In this document: positions 40,092 to 50,537 of the stretch, one piece after another
Layout of the letters: every line of letters begins with the position of its first letter
Position numbering within the stretch: the stretch's first letter is position 1
Origin: Xiphydria camelus
Lineage: Eukaryota; Arthropoda; Insecta; Hymenoptera; Xiphydriidae
Reading direction: 5' to 3'
Assembly (NCBI GenBank): GCA_963678675.1
Contig: OY783191.1
Location: 16,025,096-16,089,095 of the forward strand
DNA length: 64,000 nucleotides
Program-made: the position numbers and the translations under genes
Notes under the pieces: model-generated
Database searches by the model: none
What the model saw: only the letters and a program-made list of their open reading frames with translations
What the model was told of the DNA's origin: nothing

Positions 40092-40635
40092 CGTTTATTT
40101 ACGAAGTGGAATTTTTCGAAGCAATTGTATTTTTTGGAAATAAAACGTGGATTTCAAAGTTAATAAAATATTTCCATTCGCGAAACGATTTCCTTCGCGT
40201 TTATTTCGATCCTCGGATGCGCTTATTAATAAAAAGTAAGAACAACGTAATTTCACACAACTATGGTCTTGGGGGCCTATTACGTACCTCAGATTGGGTG
40301 AAAATGTGCAAAGTGAGCAGTTCACGAGATTACATATGATTTCACTGGGTGAAAATGTGAAATTAGTCGCGTGAGCTAGTTCGACAAGAATTTTAGAGTG
40401 AAGAAATGAAATATGAGCGAGATAGCTAGATAATAGAAAAAGATGAAAATATGTCTTCGAAATGAGGTTGGCTGGGCAAAACTGAAGTAGATGGCGTCAC
40501 CGAGCCAAACACCCGAGGGCAAATTTAAATGGTTATAGTATATTATTAATGCTGCACTAATGTGACTGGTAAAAAAATTGTAAAAATGAATTACAAAATA
40601 AAATTCAAATACAATCCCCATATGTACTATAAATA
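40092..40635. other. dispersed module plus unassigned sequence
   Basis: 40092-40240 carries the TTTATTTACGAAGTGGAATT and ATTCGCGAAACGATTTCC module shared with 28036, 50540 and 51660. From 40240 to 40635 nothing was recognised. Confidence 0.45.
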
Positions 40636-40886
40636 TACCGTATGTCTGACGGCAAGCGCAACAGGAGCTGTAACCTAAAATTTGACTTCGGCAGTGTTTG
40701 GAGGGTGTTCAAGTCACTCACAAATAAGAAATAATTGACAGCTATCGAGAAATCAGACATTTTGACACTTTTCGCCCTTACGCTGCGCGAGCAGCGTTTA
40801 TGAGTGACTCGAGCATCCTCCAAACACTGCCGAAGTCAAATTTTCAGGTCACAGCTCCTGTTGCGCTTGCCGTCAGACATACGGTA
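40636..40886. repeat. TACCGTATGTCC-family MITE (251 bp)
   Basis: TACCGTATGTCTGACGGCAA and TTGCCGTCAGACATACGGTA are perfect 20-bp inverted ends. The arms continue with GCGCAACAGGAGCTGT and TTTGACTTCGGCAGTGTTTG. Confidence 0.88.
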
Positions 40887-40915
40887 CATATTTAATTAAA
40901 TCAGAAATGTTCAGA

Positions 40916-40978
40916 AATTGGCTGACAGTACTGCATTCCCTTACTTCGGAATGGGAATACAGTACTGTCAGCCAATTT
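40916..40978. repeat. 63-bp hairpin in THAP pseudogene
   Basis: AAATTGGCTGACAGTACTG and CAGTACTGTCAGCCAATTT form a 19-bp perfect stem around a 25-base loop with a further partial stem. It lies where the THAP reading frame loses similarity. Confidence 0.8.
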
Positions 40979-40984
40979 ATGTGT

Positions 40985-41199
40985 GCACGCTCTAAATAAT
41001 TTTCAGTTTTACCTGCATCACCGCTAAAAGTTATTAACTGATCAGGAGTAAAATGAACTTCGCATAATCTTTTTCTATGATGAGGTGCATATTTTAAGAA
41101 CTCGAGCCACTTTTGACGAATATCTTTCGATTTTTTTACAGAAGGAACCATGAACCTTGATTTATTTTTACAACTCGGTACTGCACACGAAAAAACCAT
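40985..41199 (-). pseudogene. THAP-domain exon
   Basis: MVFSCAVPSCKNKSRFMVPS, then KDIRQKWLEFLKYAPHH, RKRLCEVHFTPDQL. C5, C10, the Trp and C-x2-H of a THAP zinc finger are present at the expected spacing. It is followed by a hairpin insertion and the flanking MITE, with no catalytic domain, so it is a truncated transposon or gene relic. Confidence 0.7.
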
Positions 41200-41329
41200 T
41201 TTATATTACATTTTTTATTTCAATTCACTTCACTACATATAGATTCATAAATTAAGGTTATATTTTCATTCTTTACTCCTGCAATGCCTACTATGAAGTA
41301 GGTTGCCATATTGATATATCGATACCATC

Positions 41330-41482
41330 GATACCTTACTTTGAAAATTTCGCAAGTGCAATTTTTGAAAAAAATGCCATTTATAGCTTACTGTTTTCAG
41401 ATTTTAAACCTTAACACAGTAAGTTATAAATGGCATTTTTGTCAAAAATTGCACTTCGAGCTTTTCAAAGCAAGGTATCGAT
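41330..41482. repeat. palindromic MITE with GATACC ends
   Basis: GATACCTTACTTTGAAAA and TTTTCAAAGCAAGGTATC, with long arms (GTGCAATTTTTGA, TGCCATTTATAGCTTACTG) and a ~25-bp loop. Confidence 0.75.
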
Positions 41483-42050
41483 ATTTCAAATCAGGCGGTC
41501 AAAAAGGGTGTTTAGCTCGGTGGCGCCGAAGTTTACTTCCTCGACCACCAGCCAACCTATATAGATCTCGAACATCCCGAAATAATATATAATGACATTT
41601 TGAACGCGGTATCGATGTTCGTGATCGAATTATAAGAACTTATTTTGCGGGTGTTTATTAAATACTTGTACAAAAGTTAAAGGGTGATTCTTTGACTAAT
41701 TTTAAGATAAAAAGTTCACATGAACATAGGTCCACAATGCCTTGGTTTTTGAGATACAGGGCGTCCAAGAAATATTTTATTTGGTTTTTTGATTAATATT
41801 GTTGTTCAATAACATGGCAATTTAACGAAATTTAGGATACTGGGTGCGCTTATGACGAGGAACTAAAATATTAACTTATATCAATGTTGTAAACAGTTCT
41901 GTAAGGAGCCATACAATAAACTAAACTAACTTAATTTTTTGTTTAATGTTAGCCTTCCGCGAAAGGTACGGGACTGCGAGCGCATTCCAGCCCCTGCTTG
42001 GCCTTAACATACCCCATTTCATCCCTCGAGTGACCTTCGTACTACAAGAG
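41483..42050. other. unassigned repeat-like sequence
   Basis: AAAGGGTGATTCTTTGACTA... TTTTTGAGATACAGGGCGTC resembles transposon tails common in insects, but no ends or ORF were identified. Confidence 0.35.
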
Positions 42051-42158
42051 TATTGGGGACGCTAGAAATGAATGCGGTACCTGGCGGCAAAGCGTGTACT
42101 AAAAAACATGGCCGATATTGGCGTTTTGGATTGGTTCGTAATTGAAAAGCGTTAATTT
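42051..42158 (+). repeat. solo copy of the THAP-element 5' terminus
   Basis: TATTGGGGACGCTAGAAATG through GTACTAAAAAACATGGCCGA is repeated in direct orientation at 43111-43218, immediately upstream of a THAP start codon. This is probably a fragment of a related element. Confidence 0.6.
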
Positions 42159-42339
42159 GCTCCATTTTTTAAAAAATGAGCATTTTTAGAACGAGATATA
42201 GACATTTATTTTCACAAACAATGAAACGAATTCATTCGGATCAACTGTATACTACTGGTCGCCGGAATTTGAAATACGCGGTGTGCTGAACGCCTAATAT
42301 CCGCCATGTTTCCGCAGCGCCGCGAGCGCCGCCATCGGT

Positions 42340-42489
42340 GAAGGCCATCACACGTGAAAAAACGTAAGCAGTAACAGTAAGGATTGACCAATCAGAAATA
42401 CTATTCTTACGGAATTATGCTTAAACAGGCTTTCTGATTGGTCAATCCTTACTGTCACTGCTTACGTTTTTTCACGTGTGATGGCCTTC
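42340..42489. repeat. palindromic MITE (150 bp)
   Basis: GAAGGCCATCACACGTGAAA and TTTCACGTGTGATGGCCTTC are perfect inverted ends; the arms run through AAGGATTGACCAATCAGAAA to a short loop. Confidence 0.88.
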
Positions 42490-42711
42490 AATAGCGGTCT
42501 CAATACGCAGAAAGAAAGAGATATGCTAATAGGCTATTTGACTACTATTGAGAAACCACCAGAAATGGTTTATTATATAATTTTGTATAAGCTGTATGAA
42601 TATTTCTAATGAAATAAGCAATATATTCACTAAAAATCGAGGAACAAATTTAAATATCTAAAAAGGCGCCAAAGACGACAAGCTAGCGGCCTCTCTAATC
42701 ACATGATCCCT

Positions 42712-42925
42712 CTGACGTCACATAATTGTAAACACAAATGAACGTCAAGCAGCAGCTGTCAGAATTAGTTGTTCTCTTTGAAAAGAAACCAAATTGTTAA
42801 AAAACAATTAACTACAAGTGGTATGCAGTGCCAATAATAATCTCAAAACAAAACGATTCTAAAGCAAACCTAACCTAAAAGTTGTTGTGAACTGTTTGTT
42901 TACAATTATGTGACGTCACACTAAC
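42712..42925. repeat. MITE with TGACGTCACATAATTGTAAACA ends
   Basis: TGACGTCACATAATTGTAAA at the left is matched by TTTACAATTATGTGACGTCA at the right (perfect 20 bp). Non-coding interior. Confidence 0.8.
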
Positions 42926-43110
42926 CGTTAGCCAATCGCGTGTCGTTTCTAATTAAATGTCCGCATTTTAAAAAGACAACTTTTGAAGTTAAGATTTTTA
43001 ATATCAAACATTTATATATTTTCGTTATTTTACTGAAATAAGCTTAATTAGATAGCAATAAAGAGAGATGATAATAATTTGTAATGTATTTTCAAACTAG
43101 TCAAAATGCC

Positions 43111-43690
43111 TATTGGGGACGCTAAAAATGAATGCGGTACCTGGCGGCAATGCGTGTACTAAAAAACATGGCCGACATTAGCGTTTTGGATTGGTGCGAA
43201 CTTTTAAAGTATTAACTTCCTCCAAAAGTTTTTCTAAGATGAATTCGCATAAAAAGATTCGAAAGAGGAAAATAATTCGCAGAAAATGTTGCGTTCGAGA
43301 ATGTCCGAGTGCATCTATGAATGACTCAAGTTTCAGTTTTCATCGTATTCCACCACAGGACCGACTAATGTCAGTCATAACCACTGATGATACAGGTGAA
43401 ATAACTGTAATTCCTATTCGGGATTTATGGATTGAAAAATTGCAAATTCAAAAATTATTAAAAAGTTCACGAGTGTGCAATTTACATTTTTTACCTGAGG
43501 ACTTCGTTCTATCAGGTAAGTTATGAAATATAAGTAATGTAAATGTGATAATTTTGGAATTGTTACAATATTATTTTTATCTCTTTTTTTTAGACTTTTC
43601 TGATGTACATACGTGTCATAAAACGTCGCCATTTGAAACAATATGCGATTCCCAGTCAGAATTTACCAGCGCCCTATTCCAATGATCAAC
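43111..43690 (+). pseudogene. THAP-domain transposon gene, 5' part
   Basis: After the conserved TATTGGGGACGC terminus, an ATG at 43241 opens KRKIIRRKCCVRECPSASMN, FSFHRIPP, LWIEKLQIQKLLKSSRVCNL, HFLPEDFVLS: the C2CH THAP finger. The donor TCAG|GTAAGT is at 43516 and the acceptor TTTTTTAG before 43594. Exon 2 ends in KRRHLKQYAIPSQNLP, the THAP-terminal motif, but one frame off, so a frameshift has occurred. The frame then breaks at 43691 where the CCCAGATAGC element begins. Confidence 0.7.
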
Positions 43691-44044
43691 CCCAGATAGC
43701 AATCGTGCGTCGCACGTAGGACGCACGACGTGCGGTCTCACGCGTGCGCTCTACTACGCAGTCAAAATGAAGTCACGCGTGAGTTTTGAGCGCACGCGAT
43801 GAGACTTGAGTGCTTTTTGTAATCAAGTAGCACCAACCCCGATAGCAAAGCGTGGATTTACACGGCATGCCAACATAGTTTTATGTAAATTTCAAGATTT
43901 TAGTACGGGGGTTAATTCAATCATTTTGATACGCAGGGAACGTGTTCGTAGTTAAATTTAAAGGTTCGGTGGTCGAGCAGTGCGGACGTGTAGCGGATCG
44001 CTCCTGCGAATTTCGGACCTTTAGTCGGGTTTTTCGCGAGTGAG

Positions 44045-44480
44045 TGCGATAAAGAATTCATGGTGGTGTTCGCGGAGCAGTGCGAAGCTCACTGAGTGAA
44101 GTGGAAGTGCGACGAGGCCGGCGTTTAGGAGTTATTCGACGATTACGAAGTCTGCCGTGCCGAGTTCCCTCGTGGCACGGACGCCATCGTCGGTTAACGA
44201 AAGACCGCAAAGGCCAGAAGAGAGACACCGGACGAGCAACCCTCGCGAGAAGCCGCCTCGGGGGGGAGCTCCGGGACACCGAAGAGGCCCTTGCGAACGA
44301 CCGAGCTATGCTGGGAATCTACAGTGAAGTGACAACGGCGCGCAACAAGTTGCGACGCGTGCGAATGGCGGCCGGCATGACGCCGTCGCCAAGTCGCGCC
44401 CGCGACTGTGCAGTAGACTCTCGGTTAACCGAGGCTCCGGATTAACCGAGGGCTCTCTCGCCGCATGATCTACTGTTTCT
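44045..44480 (+). other. GC-rich segment with a 121-codon ORF, possible captured exon
   Basis: Base composition jumps here. An ORF from 44080 contains EEALANDRAMLGIYSEVTTA and ends in a pogo-like CAGTAGACTCTCGGTTAACC relic at 44412-44475. The block lies upstream of the kinase fragment on the same strand and could be a host 5' exon picked up with it. I do not recognise the protein, and the ORF may be fortuitous. Confidence 0.3.
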
Positions 44481-44851
44481 CCAACGTTGGCGTAATATTT
44501 CCAATTACAGGTACTGTGCGCGGATGAGCTGATCCAAATACCACACTAATCAACTAATTAACCTAACTTAACTAATTCAATAAGCCAACCTGTCATCCTC
44601 CCCCCTCTCATCGCATAAACACAAGAAAACACGAGGAAAGTGCACTACGAATCATTTTACGCGTTTGATATTTCCGTAGGACCTCTTTCCATGCCACGAC
44701 GACGCATCTTCCGACGCATTTCAAAGGTCCAGACCATCGAGGTAATTATTCAATCAATGTCGTATCTCGACACTTGCAATACTTTCTTTTTTTCTTCTCC
44801 ATCACACCCTCCGTCACACTTGGTACCTCATACGCGATAACGCAGTTGCAG

Positions 44852-45712
44852 AAGCGAATAGTTCAAAGCGTCAAGCACACAAAACGACGCGGCTCCAAGA
44901 TCCTGAAGGAAGGATGGATGGTGCATTCGATGAATCGCGATCCAATGGTAGGTCGACGACGTGGTGCTGATTCGGTTTCGCTTCCTCCGTCATTAAGACT
45001 TTCGTGTTTTCAGAGGAAGAGACACTACTGGTGATTGGACACAAAGGCCATAACTCTGTTCCAAAGCGACAGCAGTTCCAAGTACTTCAAAGAGATTCAA
45101 CAACATTCTCGTGAGTACATATCTATATCGTTAGAAATTGTCTGCGCGCGTTTAGTCGATGTACAATGCACGCGTTCTCTCCTTCCAGGCACGATGCATG
45201 GTTTCGAGTTGAGAACGGCCAATGTCGATTACTACGTCGGCGAAGATCCCCTCTACACAGGTGCGAGTGGTTAGCTTCCACCGCCGGAAAGTGGCGTTAG
45301 CGCTCACTTGGCGAGGACCTGGAAAACGAGTATCAGGCAGGCATTGATGCCCATCACCTCCAAATCGGCAAGTACGTCCAGAGCTCGCAAGTGTGCGCAC
45401 GAACGCGTACCGATGCTATATTGAAAAACACGCGTCGTTTTCGCAGGTCGGCAAGAGCAGTCGACAACTGAGCCAGAGGAACGCGTAACCGACATGTCGC
45501 AGCTCTATCAAATCTTCCCAGACGAAGTTCTTGGCTCGGGTCAATTTGGTATCATCTACGGCGGAGTTAATCGCAAGACCGGCCGCGCGATGGCGATAAA
45601 GGTGATCGACAAGCTGCGTTTTCCCACCAAGCAGGAGACCCAGCTCAAGAACGAAGTAGCCATCCTGCAGAATCTCTCCCACAGCAGAGTCGTCAATCTC
45701 GAGAGGATGTTC
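44852..45712 (+). pseudogene. PKD: protein kinase D (PRKD) gene fragment, introns retained
   Basis: Four exons with matching phases: 44852-44947 ([20 protein letters not shown]), 45014-45110 (RKRHYW*LDTKAITLFQSD), 45189-45371 (ANVDYYVGEDP... ARTWKTSIRQALMPITS) and 45447-45712 ([53 protein letters not shown]). These are the PH domain and the start of the kinase domain (Gly loop GSGQFG, Lys in AIKVI) of PKD. A TGA in exon 2 (CGA expected) and a TAG in exon 3 disable it. It stops abruptly at 45712 at a repeat terminus. Retained introns mean a genomic, not retroposed, copy. Confidence 0.88.
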
Positions 45713-45752
45713 ATTTTACATTTTTTATGAATAACGCCGTACACGCGTTTTA

Positions 45753-45838
45753 ATATCGTCAGCTTACTTATAAAACCTACTAAGTCCTATGTCCGAAAAT
45801 CGGACTTGTGGAAGGTTTAACAAGTAAGCCGACGATAT
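45753..45838. repeat. 86-bp hairpin MITE
   Basis: ATATCGTCAGCTTACTTATA and the matching AACAAGTAAGCCGACGATAT form long imperfect arms, with an inner stem TCCGAAAATCGGA. Confidence 0.7.
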
Positions 45839-45848
45839 GTAATATTAA

Positions 45849-45933
45849 CCCTTATGTGCACGCTAAGCGGCACTCCGTACCGCACCGCTAGCGTGTACTG
45901 ACGGGAAACAAAATTTAAGCGTACACGTAAGGG
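45849..45933. repeat. 85-bp piggyBac MITE, TTAA-flanked
   Basis: CCCTTATGTGCACGCT and AGCGTACACGTAAGGG ends between TTAA at 45845-45848 and 45934-45937. It shares its terminal CCCTTATGTGCAC with the piggyBac element at 4413, its likely source of transposase. Confidence 0.88.
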
Positions 45934-46282
45934 TTAAATACACAATATTTAACCATCGCTCCGAACGTCCGAAAGTTCATCGACATTTTCTTCGGTGATG
46001 CCAAGTGTTTCTTTTAGTTCCTCAATTTTTGCAGCGGTTTCGTCCTCCGTTTCCAATCCCGGCAAAGCCTTATTCCGTTTCTTGTCGGAATTTCTTCTCC
46101 CAAAATTTTTGTGCCTCTGTTTTGTCGCCCTTAAAATTTCTTTCATGTCATTATATTATAATGAAAGAGTAGGCACCACAACACGGCTAGATACAACGAA
46201 AGAGTAGGCATTATTACCAATACTACAGGGATTGTCGTTTTTGGCAAGTGTTGTTTTTGAAAGGAATCCTTCAATTGTTTAA

Positions 46283-47043
46283 CCCTTAATTTGACAGTAT
46301 ATCTCATAAGATAGGTCTGTTAACCCTTACTTGCCACACTGGGGTTCGAAACCACCCCATGGTAAAATTCGTACTTGTGCCACACTGGGGTTGATTTACA
46401 CCTCAGCGAGAAGAATTATTATAATAAATAAATTATAGCATATTTGTGTACTTGAAAATTTTACCAGCTCATCTTAAGAGCGTACTTTAAAGGACCGTGT
46501 AACTTTAATATTTAATTTTTTTCGCATACTTAATTTTAAGTTCTGGCTATACAAGTTCCACTGCCTTTTAAAGCACGCTCTTAAGAAGAGCTGATAAAAT
46601 TTTCAAGTCCAAATATGCAATAATTTGTTTATTATAACAATTTTTCTCGCTGGGGTGTAAATCAACCCCAGTGTGGCAAGTACGTGATTCTATAAAAGTG
46701 TGGAAAGTAAGGGTTAAGTAAGAGCGTGTACGGCGTTATTCATAAAAAATGTATTCAACAATGTTTTTTCTACATACATACGTTTGACATATTTCAATGC
46801 ATTGCACAATTACAGTTGATAATGAGCCCAATCACCACCATCGAAAATTTGATGGATATTATGCCTCGGAGATGCCAAGCAATTATCGATGGTAGTGATT
46901 GGACTAATTATTAATATAATTGCGTATTGCCTTGGAACATGTCAAACGTATGTATGTGGAAAAAACATCGTTGAATGATTTTTTAATGAATAACGCCGTA
47001 CACGCTCTTACTTAACAGACTGAGAACACTGTCAAATTAAGGG
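46283..47043. repeat. TTAA-flanked palindromic element, copy 1
   Basis: CCCTTAATTTGACAGT and ACTGTCAAATTAAGGG ends between TTAA at 46279-46282 and 47044-47047. The inner arms AAGAGCGTGTACGGCGTTAT / ATAACGCCGTACACGCTCTT enclose a hairpin core. A second TTAA MITE (46324-46713) sits inside near the left end. Copies 2 and 3 lie at 47499 and 47955. Confidence 0.85.
46324..46713. repeat. TTAA-flanked MITE nested in the element above
   Basis: CCCTTACTTGCCACACTGGG at the left and GTGTGGAAAGTAAGGG at the right, TTAA at 46320-46323 and 46714-46717. Without it the outer element reads GTCTGTTAAGTAAGAGCG, matching copy 2 at 47535. Confidence 0.88.
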
Positions 47044-47340
47044 TTAATAATCGCTATGTGAGCGCTATTTGACAATTTACCATTTTTCACAAAATCTGAG
47101 CAGAAATTCCTATAGTATTTGCTGCTGCGTTTCGATAAATAGTCAGAAATCGGTTTCCGTAACATTAAGTAATTATCGATAATTCGAAAACTGTTCTTAT
47201 TTCGAAACAATTGTAAAATTATCAACATTTTTAAGTAGTGCCTTCTTTGCAAATCTATTGTATGTATTTATCGTATTGTATGTTTGAATTATCTATGTAT
47301 TAATATTGCTTATGTATAACTATGTATATGTATTAATTTT

Positions 47341-47457
47341 AACTGAACTTTTATTCGGTAATAATCAGGCCTTTTAAATATCCACAAGAATAACTACACG
47401 TAGTTATTCTTGTGGATATTTAAAAGGCCTGATTATTACCGAATAAAAATTCAGTTA
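47341..47457. repeat. near-perfect 117-bp hairpin
   Basis: The arms 47341-47395 and 47401-47457 pair almost completely (AACTGAAYTTTTATTCGGTA outermost, GAATAACTACACGTAGTTATTC at the tip). No target duplication was found. Confidence 0.85.
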
Positions 47458-47498
47458 AATTTAAACTACAGGCAACAGAAGTATCATCTTAAGAATAA

Positions 47499-48245
47499 CC
47501 CTTAATTTGACAGTGTATCTTATAAGATAGGTCTGTTAAGTAAGAACGTATACGGCGTTATTCATAAAAAATGTATTCAAAAATGTTTTTTCTACATACA
47601 TACGTTTGACATATTCCAACGCACTGCGCAATTACAGTTGATAATGAGTCCAATCACCACCATCGAAAATTTGATGGATAGTATGCCTCGGAGATGCCAA
47701 GCGATTATCGACCGTGGTGATTGGACCCATTATTAATATTATTGCGTATTGCCTTGGAACATGTCAAACGTATGTATGTGGAAAAAACACTGTCGAATAA
47801 GTTTTTTTATGAATAACGCCGTACGCGCTCTTACTTAACAGACTGATAACAACGTAACTCTCAAAATGTACTTCTCAAAATGTATTGTCATGTATAACTA
47901 TGTCACGTATAACTATTTGTCATGTATAACTATGTATATATATTAATATTACTTATGTATAATTTCACACAACAATGTTTTTTCCACATACATACGTTTT
48001 ACATATTCCAACGCATTGCGCAATTACAGTTGATAATGAGTCCAATCACCACCATCGAAAATTTGATGAATAGTATGCCTCGGAGATGCCAAGCGATTAT
48101 CGACGGTGGTGATTGGACTCATTATTAATATAATAGTGTATTGCCTTGGAACATGTCAAACGTATGTATGTGGAAAAAACATTGTCGAATAAGTTTTTTA
48201 TGAATAACGCCGTACGCGCTCTTACTTAACAGACTGATAACAACG
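47499..48245. repeat. two truncated copies of the TTAA palindromic element
   Basis: Copy 2 (47499-47846) starts CCCTTAATTTGACAGTGTAT with ATAA instead of TTAA and loses its right end. Copy 3 (about 47955-48245) lacks both outer ends. Both keep the core with TTGATAATGAGTCCAATCAC and the GAATAACGCCGTACGCGCTC arm, and both are followed by AACGTAACTCTCAAAATGTA, so copy 3 and its flank are probably a tandem duplication of copy 2. Confidence 0.75.
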
Positions 48246-48596
48246 TAACTCTCAAAATGTACTTCTCAAAATGTATTGTCATGTATAACTATTTGTCATG
48301 TATAACTATGTATTATATTATAATAATAAATGAATAACGGATTTACTCATAAAAATTGTGTCATTTATTGTAAACATTTACGTAGAATCCATATTAATTT
48401 TCTAACGGTGTTGAATTTCCCGCGACATTTCTGCGCATGCGCGCCGTTCGCGCATGCGTCAAGTAGCACTCGTGCGCCTCAAATGCGACGCATATGCACG
48501 CGCATATGTAAGGCCAAATGCGTCGCACACGTGCGACTTGAAGCGCACGCGTGCAGTCACAGGTGCGCGCATTGTGACTGCATTTTGCTATCTGGG

Positions 48597-48776
48597 ACAA
48601 GAACACAAATTAACGGAATATCCTTCTCAGCAAGGCAGTACATCACCATTCCGAAAACAGAGAACCTGCTGGAAACAAATATAAAAGTAACACCACGAAC
48701 TCCTGATTCCGTATCTCCTGGCAACAACGGAAGTACATCCAAGTTCACTGTAATAAAAAGATTTATGCCTTTCGTG
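48597..48776 (+). pseudogene. THAP gene, part downstream of the CCCAGATAGC insertion
   Basis: QEHKLTEYPSQQGSTSPFRK continues the frame of the upstream exon. A second frame (VTPRTPDSVSPGNNGSTSKF then TVIKRFMP) is open further on. No catalytic domain follows. Confidence 0.45.
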
Positions 48777-49089
48777 TAAACACATAAGAGATAGCAATCA
48801 ATGAGCTATTTATTTATTGATACTTGCCCAGGTAGCACACTGACGTTAGAATAACGTCTCAGACGTCATTTTTTGGTCAGTATAGGGTTTCAGACATCAG
48901 TTGTCGTAATATTATGCGCATGGTTTTGAGAATACGGTGTGTGTTGTTGATTGCACTGAATTTAAAATTCGGCCTCCCAAATGTTTGGCATGTCGATTAA
49001 AAGTTTACTCTCAATACAAGTCCAATTTCACTGTCAAATACATGACTGCAGTCAGTCCAGGTGGACTTTTAATGTATCCCTACTGAAAA

Positions 49090-49330
49090 AGTGCACGTGT
49101 AAAAGCACATGTAAAGGCACATGTAAAAGCACATGTAAAAGCACACGTAAAAGCACATGTAAAAGCACATGTGAAGGCACATGTAAAAGCACGTGTAAAA
49201 TCGTATGTAAAAATCGAAAACTTTCATATGTGCTTTTATATGTGATTTTACACGTGATTTTACATGTGCTTTTACACGTGATTTTACATGTGCTTTTACA
49301 CGTGATTTTACATGTGATTTTACACGTATT
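49090..49330. repeat. 12-bp minisatellite hairpin, left arm
   Basis: About ten GTAAAAGCACAT-like units (49090-49210), then a spacer TCGAAAACTTTC, then about eight inverted units (ATGTGATTTTAC / ATGTGCTTTTAC) to 49330. The derived CKST repeat peptides in either strand are a by-product of the 12-bp period. Confidence 0.9.
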
Positions 49331-49601
49331 CTGATACTCTATATTGTAAACACTTTACTGTGTTTTAAATATTATTTAAATAATAATTTTAATACCACAC
49401 ATACCGGGTGTTTTCCTGGGTTGTTGACATAGGCCAATATGGTGCATAGCAGTTTGTAGACTATAGTATGTACGCTATTGGTCGGAGACGCAAGGACGCC
49501 GAGCGATTGGCTCTGCCTATCGTCGGCAGACGTCAATCATCGCGACAGAAGTTCCCTAGTGCGTAGGCACCGAGCAGACGAGAAAGTATGGCGGTTGACA
49601 C

Positions 49602-50537
49602 TGTCGCGTCTGCATCCAGACTTGACCTAAAACCCCTATAACTTTTGGAAGTTACTAGATTTTTGGCGGCGCATTCAAACTCTTTGTATTAACCTCTAAT
49701 TATTGTCATTTTATTAAGCAAGTAAGGTATAGATGGATTGTAATAGAGAGAAAGAACGAGAACGTCGAAGACTGCGTGATAAGTTAAATAAGTCGCAGGC
49801 CACCGTGGTTTCTATTCGCGAGATTATAAACACCTTTATTGCGTGATGGACAGGGGATCTGAGTCGCGGGCCGCTGCGAGCTCCGTTTGTAAATATGGTA
49901 TCCCCTTTCGCGGACCGATAGGTCGTAGTTAATTTAGCTAGCAAGAACAGTTCTCCTTTCTTTGAGTCACGTAGGCGTGCGCGCATAAGATTTGTCATCG
50001 ATACGCGCTTCGGATTGCGGGAGTTCGTGCGCGGTAGACCCACGGTCGATGAGGGCATGTTTTCTTTCGAGTGCGTGGGATTGTGCGCGCCAGAATCAGG
50101 GTCGATGCGTACTTTCTTCGCACGTGGACGCGTGGAGCGTGGATTAGATCATTGTGCGTAGACGAAGAAAGTGGGAGTAGAGTCCTTGACTACGACTAGC
50201 GTCGAGTATCAGATTGGTTCCCCACATAAGCGCTGAGTATTTGATTGGTTCCCCGTTGTTACCGAGAGGCGGGGACTTTTGATTTAAAAGGATGCACTTT
50301 GCCGCTCGAGGTGCACTCAGATACCGATTTATAACGACAAATTATATTCTAACTATGTGTTAAAATATAATTCATTGGTGATCACCTAATTCTTGAATTA
50401 AGAGTTTTCATTTCTCCACCTGCAATAAAACTCTTCATCTCCCGATCCCGCTCTTTCCGAGCAGAGTGGTTCAGCACTCCACGGGCACGGACCTGCCCCC
50501 TACAAACTGACCAAGAAGACCAGCCCGGCACGCAACA
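49602..50537 (+). mobile_element. solo LTR, copy 1 (936 bp)
   Basis: It begins TGTCGCGTCTGC and ends CACGCAACA, flanked by a 4-bp ACAC duplication. It contains a TATA-like GATTTAAAAG at about 50281 and AATAAA at 50424. TG...CA ends, a 4-bp duplication and absence of gag/pol on either side define a solo LTR of a Gypsy- or BEL-type retrotransposon. The ORFs inside are not genes. Confidence 0.88.

Larger units (their letters stand above)
43691..48596. mobile_element. CCCAGATAGC-ended 4.9-kb element carrying a PKD fragment
   Basis: CCCAGATAGCAA at the left and TTGCTATCTGGG at the right. Both subterminal regions are CpG-rich, with many CGCACG/CGTGCG words. It interrupts the THAP exon; joining the flanks restores coding (NDQ + QEHKLTEYPS) if a 2-bp AC is counted once. 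The cargo comprises a GC-rich block (44045-44480), the protein kinase D fragment, and TTAA and palindromic MITEs. No transposase was recognised. The relative age of cargo and element is unresolved. Confidence 0.6.

Noticed and set aside
44774..45034. 86-codon ORF as an intact protein
   Set aside because: It reads through the donor at 44948; the spliced PKD exons explain the conserved part.
48330..48779. 149-codon ORF across 48421-48596 as a gene
   Set aside because: Its first half is CpG-rich transposon end sequence; only the part after 48596 continues a THAP relic.
49090..49330. Long CKST-repeat reading frames (also 59620-59935) as cysteine-rich proteins
   Set aside because: They are simply the translation of a 12-bp minisatellite, open in several frames on both strands.
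49714..50058. 114-codon ORF and its copy at 58295-58519
   Set aside because: Both lie inside LTR sequence and follow no retrotransposon protein.
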